The translations under genes were made by a program, and so were the position numbers. This document shows positions 1 to 8,449 of a stretch of 64,000 nt of DNA, piece by piece. Location: NCBI GenBank assembly GCA_005884765.1, contig VAZV01000141.1:18401-82400 (forward strand), read 5' to 3'. The notes under the pieces were generated by a model. The model searched no databases. It saw only the letters and a program-made list of their open reading frames with translations, and was not told the DNA's origin. Positions within the stretch are counted from its first letter, which is position 1. Each line of letters opens with the position of its first letter. This DNA is from Alphaproteobacteria bacterium. GTDB taxonomy: Bacteria > Pseudomonadota > Alphaproteobacteria > Rhizobiales > Xanthobacteraceae.

Positions 1-83
1 TGCAGTGGCGATTTTCACGTCAGGAAGCAGCCCGCCTTGGCCAGGTCCCGGCCAAACCTCTTGCCGACCGGAGTTTCAAGTGA
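1..83 (+). CDS. C-terminal tail of an upstream gene, product unknown
   Basis: The frame read from base 3 is open and ends at the TGA at 81-83, giving a tail ending in ...PLADRSFK. This stop overlaps the GTG at 80 of the next gene in a GTGA arrangement, which is how translationally coupled genes in this window are usually joined. Only 26 residues are visible, so I cannot name a family. The coupling suggests the gene belongs with atzF in a nitrogen-related operon; that is inference. Confidence 0.45.
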   Translation, partial: QWRFSRQEAARLGQVPAKPLADRSFK

Positions 84-1873
84 CCGAAACCGTCGCCGCG
101 ATCGTCGCCGCGCATCGCGCCGGCCACATGTCCCCGGCAGAAACGATCGCGCGCAGCTACCGGCGCATTCGTGACTACAACGATTCCGCGGTCTTCATCT
201 CGTTGCGCGACGAGAAGGATGCGATTGCCGAAGCCGAAACCTTGAGCGCGAAAGATGCCGGAGAGCTTCCGCTGCTCGGCGTGCCGGTCGCGGTAAAGGA
301 CAACATCGACGCACTGGGTTTGCCGACCACTGCCGCCTGCCCGGCTTTCTCATATCTGCCATCGCATGACGCCACCTCGGTCGCAAAACTGCGCGCGGCC
401 GGCGCCATCATCATCGGCAAGACCAATCTCGATCAGTTCGCGACCGGCCTGGTCGGCGTGCGCTCGCCCTACGGCATCCCAAACAATCCGATCCGCGCCG
501 ATCTCATTCCGGGCGGATCGAGTTCGGGGTCGGCCGTCGCCGTCTCAGCCGGACTGGTGCCGTTGACGCTCGGCACCGATACCGCTGGCTCTGGCCGGGT
601 GCCGGCGATGCTCAACAATATCGTCGGATTGAAGCCTAGTCTCGGATTGATCTCGACCGCGGGCGTGGTGCCGGCCTGCCGGACATTGGATTGCGTGTCG
701 GTCTTCGCGCTGACGACGGACGATGCGATGATGGCACTCAAAGCCATGGCCGGACCCGACGGCGCCGATCCGTTCTCGCGCAGCCGGCCGCTCGCCGACA
801 TGACCGCGTTTCCTGCGCCGTTGCGGCTCGGCATTCCGCGCATCGGCCAGTTGATCTTCTTCGGTGACCGCGCGTCGGAGAAAGCCTATGGCGAGGCGCT
901 GACGCGCTTGTCCGGATTGGGCGCGACCTTGGTCGAATTCGATCTCGAGCCGTTCTACGAAACCGCGCGCCTGCTCTATGAGGGACCCTGGGTCGCCGAA
1001 CGTTATCTCGTGGTCCGCAACCTCTTGGCGTCGTCGCCGGATTCGATCCACCCGGTGACACGCGAGATCACCGCAGCCGGCGCAAGGCTGACCGCCGCCG
1101 ACACCTTTGCGGCGCTTTATCGTTTGCAGGCGCTGCGCCGGATCGCCGAGCGCAGCTTCAACAACATCGATGCCCTGGTGCTGCCGACCGCGCCGACGGT
1201 CTATTCGACGGCGCAGGTGCTGGCCAATCCGGTCGAACTCAACTCCAGGCTCGGCACCTACACCAACTTCGTCAACCTGCTCGATCTCTGCGGCCTCGCG
1301 CTGCCGGCGGCGATGCGCAGCGACGGCATCCCGTTCGGCATTACGCTATTGGCGCCGGCGGGAAACGACGCCTTGCTCGCGAGCATCGGCCGCGTCTTTC
1401 ATGTCGACACCAAACTCAAGCTCGGCGCCAAGGGCCTGGCGCAGCCGCCGCTCCCGACATTGCCGGTGAGCGCGAATGGAGACGAACTTCCGATCGCGGT
1501 GGTTGGCGCGCATCTGTCCGGCATGGTGCTGAACGTCGAGTTGAAGGCACTCGGCGGCCGCCTGCTGGAAGAGACCGTGACCGCGCCGGACTATAAGCTC
1601 TACGCGCTCCCCACCACGCCGCCGAAGCCGGGCATGCTGCGCGTGGAAGCGGGCAAGGGATCGCCGATCGAGCTCGAGGTCTGGGCGCTGTCCGCGTCCG
1701 CCTTCGGCAAATTCGTCGCCGCGATCCCCCCGCCGCTATCGATCGGCACGATCCGTCTGGCCGACGGACGCGGCGTAAAGGGCTTTATCGCGGAGCCGAC
1801 CGCGCTCCACGGCGCGCACGATATTTCTGCGTTCGGCGGCTGGCGCGCGTACCTGGCGCAGGCGGCGGAGTGA
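80..1873 (+). CDS. atzF: Allophanate hydrolase (AtzF type)
   Basis: Predicted to hydrolyse allophanate to two ammonia and two CO2 in the cytoplasm, the last step of urea amidolyase and cyanuric-acid/biuret pathways. From the GTG at 80 the protein is about 597 residues, close to the usual ~600. The N-terminal two thirds is an amidase-signature domain with Lys73 (VAVKDN), Ser147 (GGSSSGS) and Ser171 (TDTAGSG); their spacing matches the Lys91-Ser165-Ser189 triad of Pseudomonas AtzF. The last ~170 residues look like the C-terminal domain typical of allophanate hydrolases. The frame is open to base 5, but GTG at 80 overlaps the stop of the preceding gene and matches family length. It is convergent with the hemerythrin gene. 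The atzGEH genes that could supply allophanate are 1.8 kb away on the other strand. Confidence 0.9.
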   Translation: MTETVAAIVAAHRAGHMSPAETIARSYRRIRDYNDSAVFISLRDEKDAIAEAETLSAKDAGELPLLGVPVAVKDNIDALGLPTTAACPAFSYLPSHDATSVAKLRAAGAIIIGKTNLDQFATGLVGVRSPYGIPNNPIRADLIPGGSSSGSAVAVSAGLVPLTLGTDTAGSGRVPAMLNNIVGLKPSLGLISTAGVVPACRTLDCVSVFALTTDDAMMALKAMAGPDGADPFSRSRPLADMTAFPAPLRLGIPRIGQLIFFGDRASEKAYGEALTRLSGLGATLVEFDLEPFYETARLLYEGPWVAERYLVVRNLLASSPDSIHPVTREITAAGARLTAADTFAALYRLQALRRIAERSFNNIDALVLPTAPTVYSTAQVLANPVELNSRLGTYTNFVNLLDLCGLALPAAMRSDGIPFGITLLAPAGNDALLASIGRVFHVDTKLKLGAKGLAQPPLPTLPVSANGDELPIAVVGAHLSGMVLNVELKALGGRLLEETVTAPDYKLYALPTTPPKPGMLRVEAGKGSPIELEVWALSASAFGKFVAAIPPPLSIGTIRLADGRGVKGFIAEPTALHGAHDISAFGGWRAYLAQAAE

Positions 1874-1878
1874 CTCCT

Positions 1879-2532
1879 TCAGCTCGGCGTGAACTGCGCC
1901 AGATCGGCAATGCCGATCTGCTGCTCGAGACCGGCAACGCGATGGGTCATCATCTCAAACCCGTCGCCGCCAAACAGCCGGTGCCCCTTCTTTTCGAAAT
2001 CTTCGGCCATCGCATCATATTCGTGCGGCGAGACGATTGCTTTCAGCAGCGGAAACAAATCGGTGTCCTCGCGCGCCGCATGCGGCCGATACATTGCGAT
2101 GAAGGAGTGGACCGCTCCCACCATCTGGCGGCGATCCTCGCCATCCTTGCGGCTGGCGGGCGCGTGCTGGAGGATGACGTCGGTGACGCGCCGCCCCGCT
2201 TTGTGCTGATCGAGCAGGGTGTCGACCAGCGGCACCATTTTCTTGGCCTTCCTGAAGCGCGGGAAAACCGCCTCCTCTTCGGATTGCTCGTGATAGTTCT
2301 CGATGAAGTCGCGCACGATCTGCGCTGTGCCGGTTATGACCGCGGGATCGAAGTCCTCATTTGCGTCGAACTTTCGCAAGCCCGCTTCATAAATCAGAAG
2401 CAGCCGATCGAGCACGCCGTGCTCGCGCATCAAATCCTCCGGCGGCGTGACCTCCGGCTCCTTTTCGGAACGCTGCTCTTTTTCGCGGGCCACCACGACG
2501 GCAGACGGCAGGATCGATCCGGCCGTGACCAC
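1879..2532 (-). CDS. Hemerythrin HHE domain protein, possibly exported
   Basis: Four-helix hemerythrin-type protein expected to bind a non-haem di-iron centre; members sense or carry O2/NO or act in iron/redox stress. Ligand-type motifs are visible in order: EHGVLD, HEQSEEEAVFP, DQHKAGR and HAAREDTDLFP. The coordinates use the first usable start, GTG at 2532. The same frame continues upstream without a stop for 19 codons and encodes KRQFLKG followed by a hydrophobic stretch, a Tat-like signal, and a strong AAGGGAGG lies just before an ATA at 2589-2587. The true N-terminus may therefore be there, with a non-standard or mutated start. It ends 5 bases from the stop of atzF, which is convergent. 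Confidence 0.8.
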   Translation of the reverse strand: MVTAGSILPSAVVVAREKEQRSEKEPEVTPPEDLMREHGVLDRLLLIYEAGLRKFDANEDFDPAVITGTAQIVRDFIENYHEQSEEEAVFPRFRKAKKMVPLVDTLLDQHKAGRRVTDVILQHAPASRKDGEDRRQMVGAVHSFIAMYRPHAAREDTDLFPLLKAIVSPHEYDAMAEDFEKKGHRLFGGDGFEMMTHRVAGLEQQIGIADLAQFTPS

Positions 2533-2614
2533 CGCAATGGAAGCGCCTTTGAGAAACTGACGCTTTTCTATTTCGACTGGAACTGGTATCGCGGCCTCCC
2601 TTGAACGAGGTTGT

Positions 2615-2833
2615 TCACGCGGATTTGCGCCAGGCCGCTTCGTTCTTTTTCTCGTAGTCGCTGAACGCCTTAATCAGGCCGCTCAGCACCTCGGCGGAGG
2701 TTTCAAACATTGCCGCAAGCTGCGGCTCGTCGACCTTCTCGATATCCTGACGCAAATGCGTCACGGTTTCCTCGAGACGTTTTTTCATGCGCTGGGTGTG
2801 GTGTTGCGGATTCTTCTCGGAGGCTGACGCCAT
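2615..2833 (-). CDS. Small helical protein of unknown function
   Basis: A 72-residue, charged, probably all-helical soluble protein with no signal peptide or membrane segment. Start ATG at 2833 has a clear GAGGAGA ribosome-binding site 7 bases upstream. I do not recognise a named family. It lies between the GntR regulator gene (about 100 bases upstream on the same strand) and the hemerythrin gene, and could be cotranscribed with either. Confidence 0.6.
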   Translation of the reverse strand: MASASEKNPQHHTQRMKKRLEETVTHLRQDIEKVDEPQLAAMFETSAEVLSGLIKAFSDYEKKNEAAWRKSA

Positions 2834-2935
2834 ATCCGTTTCTCCTCAAATCTGGGCGGATCAGCACAAACGATTTGGGACGGCGATGGGTTCCTAGAGC
2901 GCGCTCCCGTGCAAGCGGGCCAAAAAAGGAGGAAG

Positions 2936-3667
2936 CTACACCGACACCGCATAAATCTCATATTCGCCGCGCACCAATTCGATGTGCGCGCGCATCGCGA
3001 GAGCCGCGCCGGCCTTGTCGCCGCGCATGATCGCGACCACCACGCGGTCGTGTTCGGCGTGGGATTTGGCGAGCCGGCCGAGGTTGCGGAACTGGGCGCG
3101 GCGGAACGGCTGCACCCGCACCCGCGTCGCCACCGTCATCTCCGCGATATAGTTGTTTTGCGAGCCGGCATAGATCGCGTTGTGGAAACGCTCATTGACC
3201 TCGTGGAAGCGATCGGGATTGCCGGCATAGCTCAACACCCGCAGCTCCTCGTGAACGGCCTCCAGCCGGTGGCGTTCGACCGGCGCCATTCGCTCGGCGG
3301 CAAGCCCCGCGCAGAGCGCTTCCAGTTCCGCCATCGCCTCGAACATTTCGTGCAGGCGATCGATCGAGGGCCGCGCCACGACGGCGCCGCGATGCGCCCG
3401 CGCGTCGACGAGGCCGCTGGCGGCCAGCTGACGCAAGGCCTCGCGCACCGGCGTGCGCGACACGTTGAAACGCCGTGCAAGGTCGGTCTCGTCGAGCGGG
3501 GATCCCGGCGCCAGCGTGCCGCGCACGATTTCATCCGCCAGTTGCAGCCGCAATTCTTCCGCGCGCGTGATCTTCTGCAGGTTGGGCGGCGCGCGGTCGA
3601 CGCGGCGGACCGGCGCCGCCTCGGCGGCGCCTTGCGGTCCACTGGACGGAAGATCGTCAAGACTCAT
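2936..3667 (-). CDS. GntR/FadR-family transcriptional regulator
   Basis: 243-residue regulator. Residues about 35-95 form a winged helix (LDETDLARRF, VSRTPVREALRQLA) and the rest is an all-helical FCD ligand-binding domain with the HEVNERFH and HAEHDRVV segments that usually carry metal/ligand residues. The start ATG at 3667 overlaps the stop of atzH (ATGA) with AAAGGA upstream, so it is the last gene of the transporter-atzGEH operon. The likely role is local control of that operon in response to a pathway metabolite. A longer frame reaches 3739 but would run through atzH. Ligand unknown. Confidence 0.9.
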   Translation of the reverse strand: MSLDDLPSSGPQGAAEAAPVRRVDRAPPNLQKITRAEELRLQLADEIVRGTLAPGSPLDETDLARRFNVSRTPVREALRQLAASGLVDARAHRGAVVARPSIDRLHEMFEAMAELEALCAGLAAERMAPVERHRLEAVHEELRVLSYAGNPDRFHEVNERFHNAIYAGSQNNYIAEMTVATRVRVQPFRRAQFRNLGRLAKSHAEHDRVVVAIMRGDKAGAALAMRAHIELVRGEYEIYAVSV

Positions 3668-4077
3668 GTCCTTTGATCCATCTCCTTGGAAGATCCGGGC
3701 TCGTCGATGATGCTGACATGGGCCGCGACGATCCGCCAACCCTCGGCAAATCGCACCCAGGTCTGCATCTGCCGCCCGACCCGTCCAGGCAGCGTCTCGC
3801 GATAGAACAATGTGGAGGCCACCGCGGTGTCGCGGCCGTAGGTCGTGATCACGGTCTTCGCGGTCTTGCGGTTGAGACCGATCGGCGAGCGCGCCGCACG
3901 GAATGTCGTGATCGCGCCATAGCCGTAGAGATTTTCACCGATGCCATAGCGCAGCGTGCGGCGGTCGTCGTGGAATAATTCGTCGAGCACGGCGACGTCG
4001 TTTGCGACCAGCGCTTGTTCATAGCGCACGAACTGCGCGGTTACCTCCGTCAGCACGTCGGGCAGATCGATCTCCAT
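3664..4077 (-). CDS. atzH: AtzH-like DUF3225 protein (NTF2/SnoaL fold)
   Basis: 137-residue DUF3225 protein. In Pseudomonas sp. ADP AtzH is proposed to convert 1,3-dicarboxyurea, the AtzE product, into allophanate. Published mutagenesis there implicated Tyr22 and Arg46. Here Tyr19 (VRYEQA) and Arg43 (TLRYG) sit with the same 24-residue spacing and similar context, so the active site looks intact. ATG at 4077 shares a base with the TGA of atzE, and its own stop overlaps the GntR gene: a tightly coupled operon. The frame is open upstream to 4335, but that part lies antisense-in-frame inside atzE and is not family sequence. Confidence 0.88.
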   Translation of the reverse strand: MEIDLPDVLTEVTAQFVRYEQALVANDVAVLDELFHDDRRTLRYGIGENLYGYGAITTFRAARSPIGLNRKTAKTVITTYGRDTAVASTLFYRETLPGRVGRQMQTWVRFAEGWRIVAAHVSIIDEPGSSKEMDQRT

Positions 4078-5474
4078 CACAGGCCCCTCGGCTGCGGCGC
4101 CGCCACAACGCCGCTGCGCTCCAGCGCATGGGCGACCCGCAGCGCAATGTCTTCCCGCCAGGGTGCGGCGATGATCTGAACGCCGATCGGCATCGGCTCC
4201 AGCGGCACCGGCACGGCGACCACCGGAAGGCCGATGAAGGAGATCGGCTGGGTGTGGATGCCGATATTGGCGCGCACCGGCATCTCCACGCCATCGAGCA
4301 CGAAATTCACCTGTCCCAGCTTCGGTGCAACGCATGGCGTCGCCGGCGCGATGATGACATCGACGGTCCTGAACAGCTCCAGCACCTGAGCGCGGTACCA
4401 GCGGCGGAATTTTTGCGCGCGATCGACCAGCGGTGCCGGAATCATCGCGCCCGCGAGCAGGCGGTCACGCACCGCCGGATCGAAATCGTTGGGCCGCTTG
4501 CGCAGCCGGTCGAGATGCAGTGAAGCGCCTTCGGTGGTGGTGATGACATAAGCGGCGGCGCGGGCGCGGGCGGCTTCGGGGATTTCGACAATACGCGCCG
4601 CGCCAAGCGCTTTTGCCACGCGCGCGACGGCTTCAACGGCTTCCGGGAAAACGTTCTTCTGAAAATAGCCGCCGGCGATCGCGATTCTGAGATTGCCGAT
4701 GTCCTGCGACAATGACGGCGTCACCGGCTCAATCGGCCGCGCCGTGCAGGCCGCATCGTCGCTATCGCTCCCCTGCATGGCGTCGTAGGCGAGCGCGAGG
4801 TCGCCAGCGGAGCGCGCGAACGGGCCGAGATGATCGAGGCTAAAGACAAACGGAAACGACCGTGCGCGCGACAGCCGGCCATAGGTCGGCTTCAACCCGA
4901 AGATTCCACAGAACGACGACGGCACCCGGATCGAACCGTTGGTGTCCGACCCGAGCGCGATCGGCACGAGACCGCCGCCGACGGCGCCACCGGAGCCGCC
5001 GGACGAACCGCCGGTCATCCGGGTCGGATCGTGCGGATTGCGCGAGGCACCGTCATGCACGTTCTCGCCGGTGAAGTCGTAGGCGTATTCACCCATGTTA
5101 AGCGCGCCGACCAGCACCGCGCCTGCCGCCTCCATCCGCTCGATCAGCGCCGCATCGCGCTTTGCTGGCATGAGATCGCGGTTGATCTTCGAACCGGCCC
5201 GGGTTGCCAGCCCCCGCACGTCGAACAGATTCTTTACCGCAAAGGGCACGCCGGCGAGCGGCCCGGCGCCATTTCCAGCCGCGATCGCGGCATCGATCGC
5301 GCGCGCCTTGGCGCGGGCGCGATCCGCGGTGACATCGGTGAAGCAATTGAGGACCTGATCGTGCCGCTTGATCCGCGCCAGTGCCGCGTCGATCGCGTCC
5401 TGCGCCGAGAGTTTGCGGGTGGCCACGGCATTGGCGATTCCGGAGGCCGACGGGGTGGCGGAATTTGTCGTCAT
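4077..5474 (-). CDS. atzE: AtzE-like amidase (1-carboxybiuret hydrolase type)
   Basis: 465-residue amidase-signature enzyme, close to AtzE (~457 residues). The triad is visible as Lys81 (PFAVKN), Ser157 (GGSSGGS) and Ser181 (SDTNGSIR). AtzE deaminates 1-carboxybiuret and works as a heterotetramer with the small GatC-like subunit AtzG, whose gene lies 7 bases upstream. ATG at 5474 is used because it follows the atzG stop; a longer frame to 5534 would overlap atzG. A general GatA-like amidase or an indoleacetamide-type hydrolase is the alternative by sequence alone. The atzG-atzE-atzH order makes AtzE much more likely. The real substrate here need not be a triazine product. Confidence 0.88.
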   Translation of the reverse strand: MTTNSATPSASGIANAVATRKLSAQDAIDAALARIKRHDQVLNCFTDVTADRARAKARAIDAAIAAGNGAGPLAGVPFAVKNLFDVRGLATRAGSKINRDLMPAKRDAALIERMEAAGAVLVGALNMGEYAYDFTGENVHDGASRNPHDPTRMTGGSSGGSGGAVGGGLVPIALGSDTNGSIRVPSSFCGIFGLKPTYGRLSRARSFPFVFSLDHLGPFARSAGDLALAYDAMQGSDSDDAACTARPIEPVTPSLSQDIGNLRIAIAGGYFQKNVFPEAVEAVARVAKALGAARIVEIPEAARARAAAYVITTTEGASLHLDRLRKRPNDFDPAVRDRLLAGAMIPAPLVDRAQKFRRWYRAQVLELFRTVDVIIAPATPCVAPKLGQVNFVLDGVEMPVRANIGIHTQPISFIGLPVVAVPVPLEPMPIGVQIIAAPWREDIALRVAHALERSGVVAAPQPRGL

Positions 5475-5481
5475 TGCGGTA

Positions 5482-5664
5482 TCAGGCCGTGTAGACACTG
5501 GCCGGCTCGGCTTCGTCAGGCAGCGCGAATTCATCGACCAGCCGCGCCAGCTTCAGCGACACTTCCAGATTCGCGCGTACCGCCGGCTTCCAGGCTTCTT
5601 CGACGGGCAGCGCTAGCGCCTTAGAGGAGGCATCGATGTAATCGTCAAGCGGATCAACGGCCAT
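5482..5664 (-). CDS. atzG: AtzG-like small subunit (DUF4089)
   Basis: A 60-residue helical protein (MAVDPLDDYI..., LEVSLKLARLVDEF) of the DUF4089/AtzG type, a GatC-like subunit that wraps the AtzE amidase and is needed for its activity. Pseudomonas AtzG is 68 residues. Start is uncertain: ATG 5664 fits the conserved domain best, while ATG 5691 (69 residues) and GTG 5700 are also in frame. The fused ATPase gene ends at 5702 and atzE starts 7 bases downstream, so all are one transcript. Assignment rests on length, helix pattern and position directly before atzE. Confidence 0.82.
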   Translation of the reverse strand: MAVDPLDDYIDASSKALALPVEEAWKPAVRANLEVSLKLARLVDEFALPDEAEPASVYTA

Positions 5665-5701
5665 TGTTTTCTCGATCGCAATTCTTTCCATCGGACACAC
5701 G

Positions 5702-7516
5702 TCAGTGAGCCGGCAACGGCGGATGCGGGATCGCCGTCAGCAGCTCCTTTGTATAGGCATCCTGCGGATTACCCAAGACTTGTTCGGAACGGCCCTGTTC
5801 GACGATTCGCCCCGCCCGCATCACGATAACGCGATCGCACAGCAACCGCACCACATTCAGATCATGCGATACGAACAGATAGCTCATGCCCATCGATTCT
5901 TTGAGGTCCTGCAGCAGATTCAGCACCACGGCCTGCACCGAAACGTCGAGTGCCGCGGTTGGCTCGTCGAGAATCACCAGTTTTGGATGCAGCGCGATCG
6001 CCCGCGCGATGCCCACGCGCGCCTTCTGTCCGCCCGACAATTGGTGCGGAAAGCGATCGAGCAGGTTGATGGGCAGGCCGACCAATCCAGCCAGTTCCTC
6101 GCAGCGGGCGCGCAGCGCGTTGCGGCCCCTGATATCGCCGAGCTGCATGATCGGGTCCACGATGGCGCGCGCGGCGGTGAAACGGGGGTTGAGGCTGTCG
6201 GTCGGATCCTGAAATACCATCTGGATGCGACTGCGCAGCGGCAACCGCGCAAAGGCGTGAGGCAGCATGGCGCCGATCTCGTCGCCATCGAACGAGATGC
6301 GGCCGGAGGTCTGGTCCAACAGCCGCATCACCATCATCGAGGTGGTGGACTTGCCGCAGCCGGATTCGCCAACCAGGCCCACGCTCTCGCCATGGCCGAC
6401 GGAAAAACTGATGCCGTCGACCGCGCGGAAATTCTCCAGCTCGACCGGCGGCTTGCGCGAGAACAATTTGGCCAGCGTCGCGGTCGCGCCCTGACGCGGA
6501 TATTCCTTGACGAGCTTTTCGACGAGCAGGAGGGGCTTCTGCTCCCTCGCCCCGCTCTTCGCGGGGAGAGGGTCGGGGTGAGGGGCTCGCTCCGCGAGCG
6601 CAGTCCGTGGAGAGTCCCCCTCACCCGCCGCGCTGCGCGCGTCGGCCTCTCCCCGCGTGCGGGGAGAGGCGGGAGAGAGCGCCGCCGCCTCTTCTTCGGG
6701 CAATAGATCGCGCAAGGAGACACCGATCCGCGGCGTCGCGCGCATCAGCTTCTTGGTATAGGCATGTTCGGGCCTGGCAAAGATATCGGCGGACTTCGCG
6801 GTCTCGACCACGCGGCCCTTCTCCATCACCACCACGCGATCGCAATAGGCGGCGGCGAGACCGAGATCATGCGTGATCAGGATCGTCGACATGCCGCGCC
6901 GCTTGGTCAACTCCACGATCAGATCCATCACGGCCTTTTGCGTGGTGACATCAAGGCCGGTGGTCGGCTCGTCCGCGATCAAGAGCTGCGGATTGCAGGC
7001 CAGTGCCAACGCGATCACCACGCGCTGACACATGCCGCCAGACAGCTCGAACGGATAGGCATGGTAGCGCTCGCGGGGGCGCGCGATCTTGACCTGTTCC
7101 AATGCCTCGATCGCCTTTTCGCCGCGATCACCCACCGTCGACTGCTGCACATGCTGGCGCAGTACGTCCTCGATCTGATCGCCGACTTTACGGATCGGAT
7201 TGAGCGCCGCGCGCGGATTCTGGAAGATCATCGAGATTTCACGGCCGCGCAAATCGCGCATCGTATCTTCGCTTGCGGTCTTGACGTCGATGCCGGAAAA
7301 CACCACCGAGCCGTCTGCGATCCTGCCGGCGCGGTCGAGGATCCGCATCACCGCGTAGGAAGTGACGGATTTGCCGGAGCCGGATTCGCCGACGATGCCA
7401 AGCGTCTCGCCCTTGGCGACCGAAATATTGACGTGCTGCACCGCCTTGACGATGCCGCGCCTTGTGGCGAATTCCACCGTGAGGTCGTTGACGTCGAGCA
7501 GCGGCTGAGCGGTCAT
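5702..7516 (-). CDS. Fused double ATPase of a peptide-type ABC transporter (DppD-DppF)
   Basis: 604 residues with two ABC ATPase domains. The first has Walker [10 protein letters not shown], signature LSGGMCQRV and Walker B ADEPTTGLD; the second has GESGCGKST, LSGGQKARV and LDEPTAALD. It powers the two permeases encoded just upstream. Residues about 280-326, exactly the linker between the domains, are encoded by a GC-rich palindromic repeat (6541-6677) that stays in frame, giving a Pro/Arg/Ala-rich, presumably disordered insert. The GDP/GEE-type oligopeptide/glutathione transporter family includes such fused ATPases (GsiA, YejF), so the fusion itself is normal; the repeat-derived linker is not. 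Confidence 0.93.
   Translation of the reverse strand: MTAQPLLDVNDLTVEFATRRGIVKAVQHVNISVAKGETLGIVGESGSGKSVTSYAVMRILDRAGRIADGSVVFSGIDVKTASEDTMRDLRGREISMIFQNPRAALNPIRKVGDQIEDVLRQHVQQSTVGDRGEKAIEALEQVKIARPRERYHAYPFELSGGMCQRVVIALALACNPQLLIADEPTTGLDVTTQKAVMDLIVELTKRRGMSTILITHDLGLAAAYCDRVVVMEKGRVVETAKSADIFARPEHAYTKKLMRATPRIGVSLRDLLPEEEAAALSPASPRTRGEADARSAAGEGDSPRTALAERAPHPDPLPAKSGAREQKPLLLVEKLVKEYPRQGATATLAKLFSRKPPVELENFRAVDGISFSVGHGESVGLVGESGCGKSTTSMMVMRLLDQTSGRISFDGDEIGAMLPHAFARLPLRSRIQMVFQDPTDSLNPRFTAARAIVDPIMQLGDIRGRNALRARCEELAGLVGLPINLLDRFPHQLSGGQKARVGIARAIALHPKLVILDEPTAALDVSVQAVVLNLLQDLKESMGMSYLFVSHDLNVVRLLCDRVIVMRAGRIVEQGRSEQVLGNPQDAYTKELLTAIPHPPLPAH
6541..6677. repeat. Palindromic repeat inserted in frame within the ATPase gene
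   Basis: GC-rich element of nested inverted repeats: CGCCCCGCTCTTCGCGGGGAGAGG at one end is mirrored by CCTCTCCCCGCG...GCGGGGAGAG at the other, with GGTGAGGGG / CCCCTCACC between. It resembles the intergenic element at 9512-9614. Here it is wholly inside a gene and keeps the reading frame open, encoding a domain linker (the APHPDPLP segment). Confidence 0.8.
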
Positions 7517-7526
7517 GGTTTTGCTC

Positions 7527-8426
7527 TCACGTCCTTCGCTGCGGATCGACGATGTCGCGCAGGCCGTCGCCGAGCAGATTGAAGCAGAAAACCGCGATCA
7601 TCAGAGCTAAGCCCGGAAACAACGCGATCCACCATTCGCCCGACACCATGAAGCCGGCACCTTCCGCGACCATGATGCCCCATTCGGCGGTCGGCGGCCG
7701 CACGCCGAGCCCGATGAACGACAGGCCGGCGGCATTGAGGATGGCGTAGCCCATCGTGAGCGACATCTGCACGATCATGATCGGCATGATGTTGGGCAGG
7801 ATATGCACTAGGAGAATCCGGAATTCGCCATTGCCCGACAGCCGCGCTGCCTGCACGAAGCCGGCATTGCGCCGCACATTGGCCTCGGCGCGCGCGACGC
7901 GCGCATAAAGCGGGAAGTTCACGATCGCGGTCGCGATGATGATATTCTGCACGGTGTTGCCGAGCGCGGCCACGATGCCCATCGCCAGCACGAACAACGG
8001 AAACGCCATGATGGTGTCGGCGATGCGTCCGACAATGCTGTCGGTCCAGCTGCCGAAATAGCCGGCCGCGATGCCGGCGAGCCCACCCATCAAGAACACC
8101 AGCACCACGGAGGCCACCGCGATGAAGCTGTCGAGCCTGGTTGCCACGATGACGCGGCTGAAGATATCGCGGCCCAATTGGTCGGTGCCGAACCAATGCG
8201 CCGCGGACGGCGGCTTCAGCGCGGCCGCGGTATCGCTGGCGAGGGGATCGTAAGGCACGACATAAGGGCCAAACAGCGCCGCGAAGACGATGATGACCAA
8301 CAGCCCAAAGGCGAACGCGGTGACGCGGTTTTCGCCGAGCACATAGCGGGTGTGCTCGAAGATCGCAGCGAACCCCGAGGTACGCACGGGAACAACGGGT
8401 TCAACGGCAGGCGCGACCGTACTCAT
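7527..8426 (-). CDS. Peptide-type ABC permease (DppC-like)
   Basis: 299-residue inner-membrane protein with an N-terminal cytoplasmic segment, one hydrophobic helix near residue 40, an OppC N-terminal-type region, then five further membrane segments with the EAA-like loop (ARAEANVRRNAGFVQAARL). It forms the translocation pore with the DppB-like permease. It follows that gene by 23 bases and precedes the ATPase gene by 10 bases, so one operon. The substrate cannot be read from the sequence; the linked amidases suggest a small ureido/amide nitrogen compound rather than a peptide. Confidence 0.93.
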   Translation of the reverse strand: MSTVAPAVEPVVPVRTSGFAAIFEHTRYVLGENRVTAFAFGLLVIIVFAALFGPYVVPYDPLASDTAAALKPPSAAHWFGTDQLGRDIFSRVIVATRLDSFIAVASVVLVFLMGGLAGIAAGYFGSWTDSIVGRIADTIMAFPLFVLAMGIVAALGNTVQNIIIATAIVNFPLYARVARAEANVRRNAGFVQAARLSGNGEFRILLVHILPNIMPIMIVQMSLTMGYAILNAAGLSFIGLGVRPPTAEWGIMVAEGAGFMVSGEWWIALFPGLALMIAVFCFNLLGDGLRDIVDPQRRT

Positions 8427-8449
8427 GCTTGACCCTCACCCTTCAAGTC

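Noticed and set aside
1870..2604. 244-codon + strand frame opposite the hemerythrin gene
   Set aside because: The - strand encodes ordered hemerythrin ligand motifs; the + strand translation is Arg/His-rich and has no start signal.
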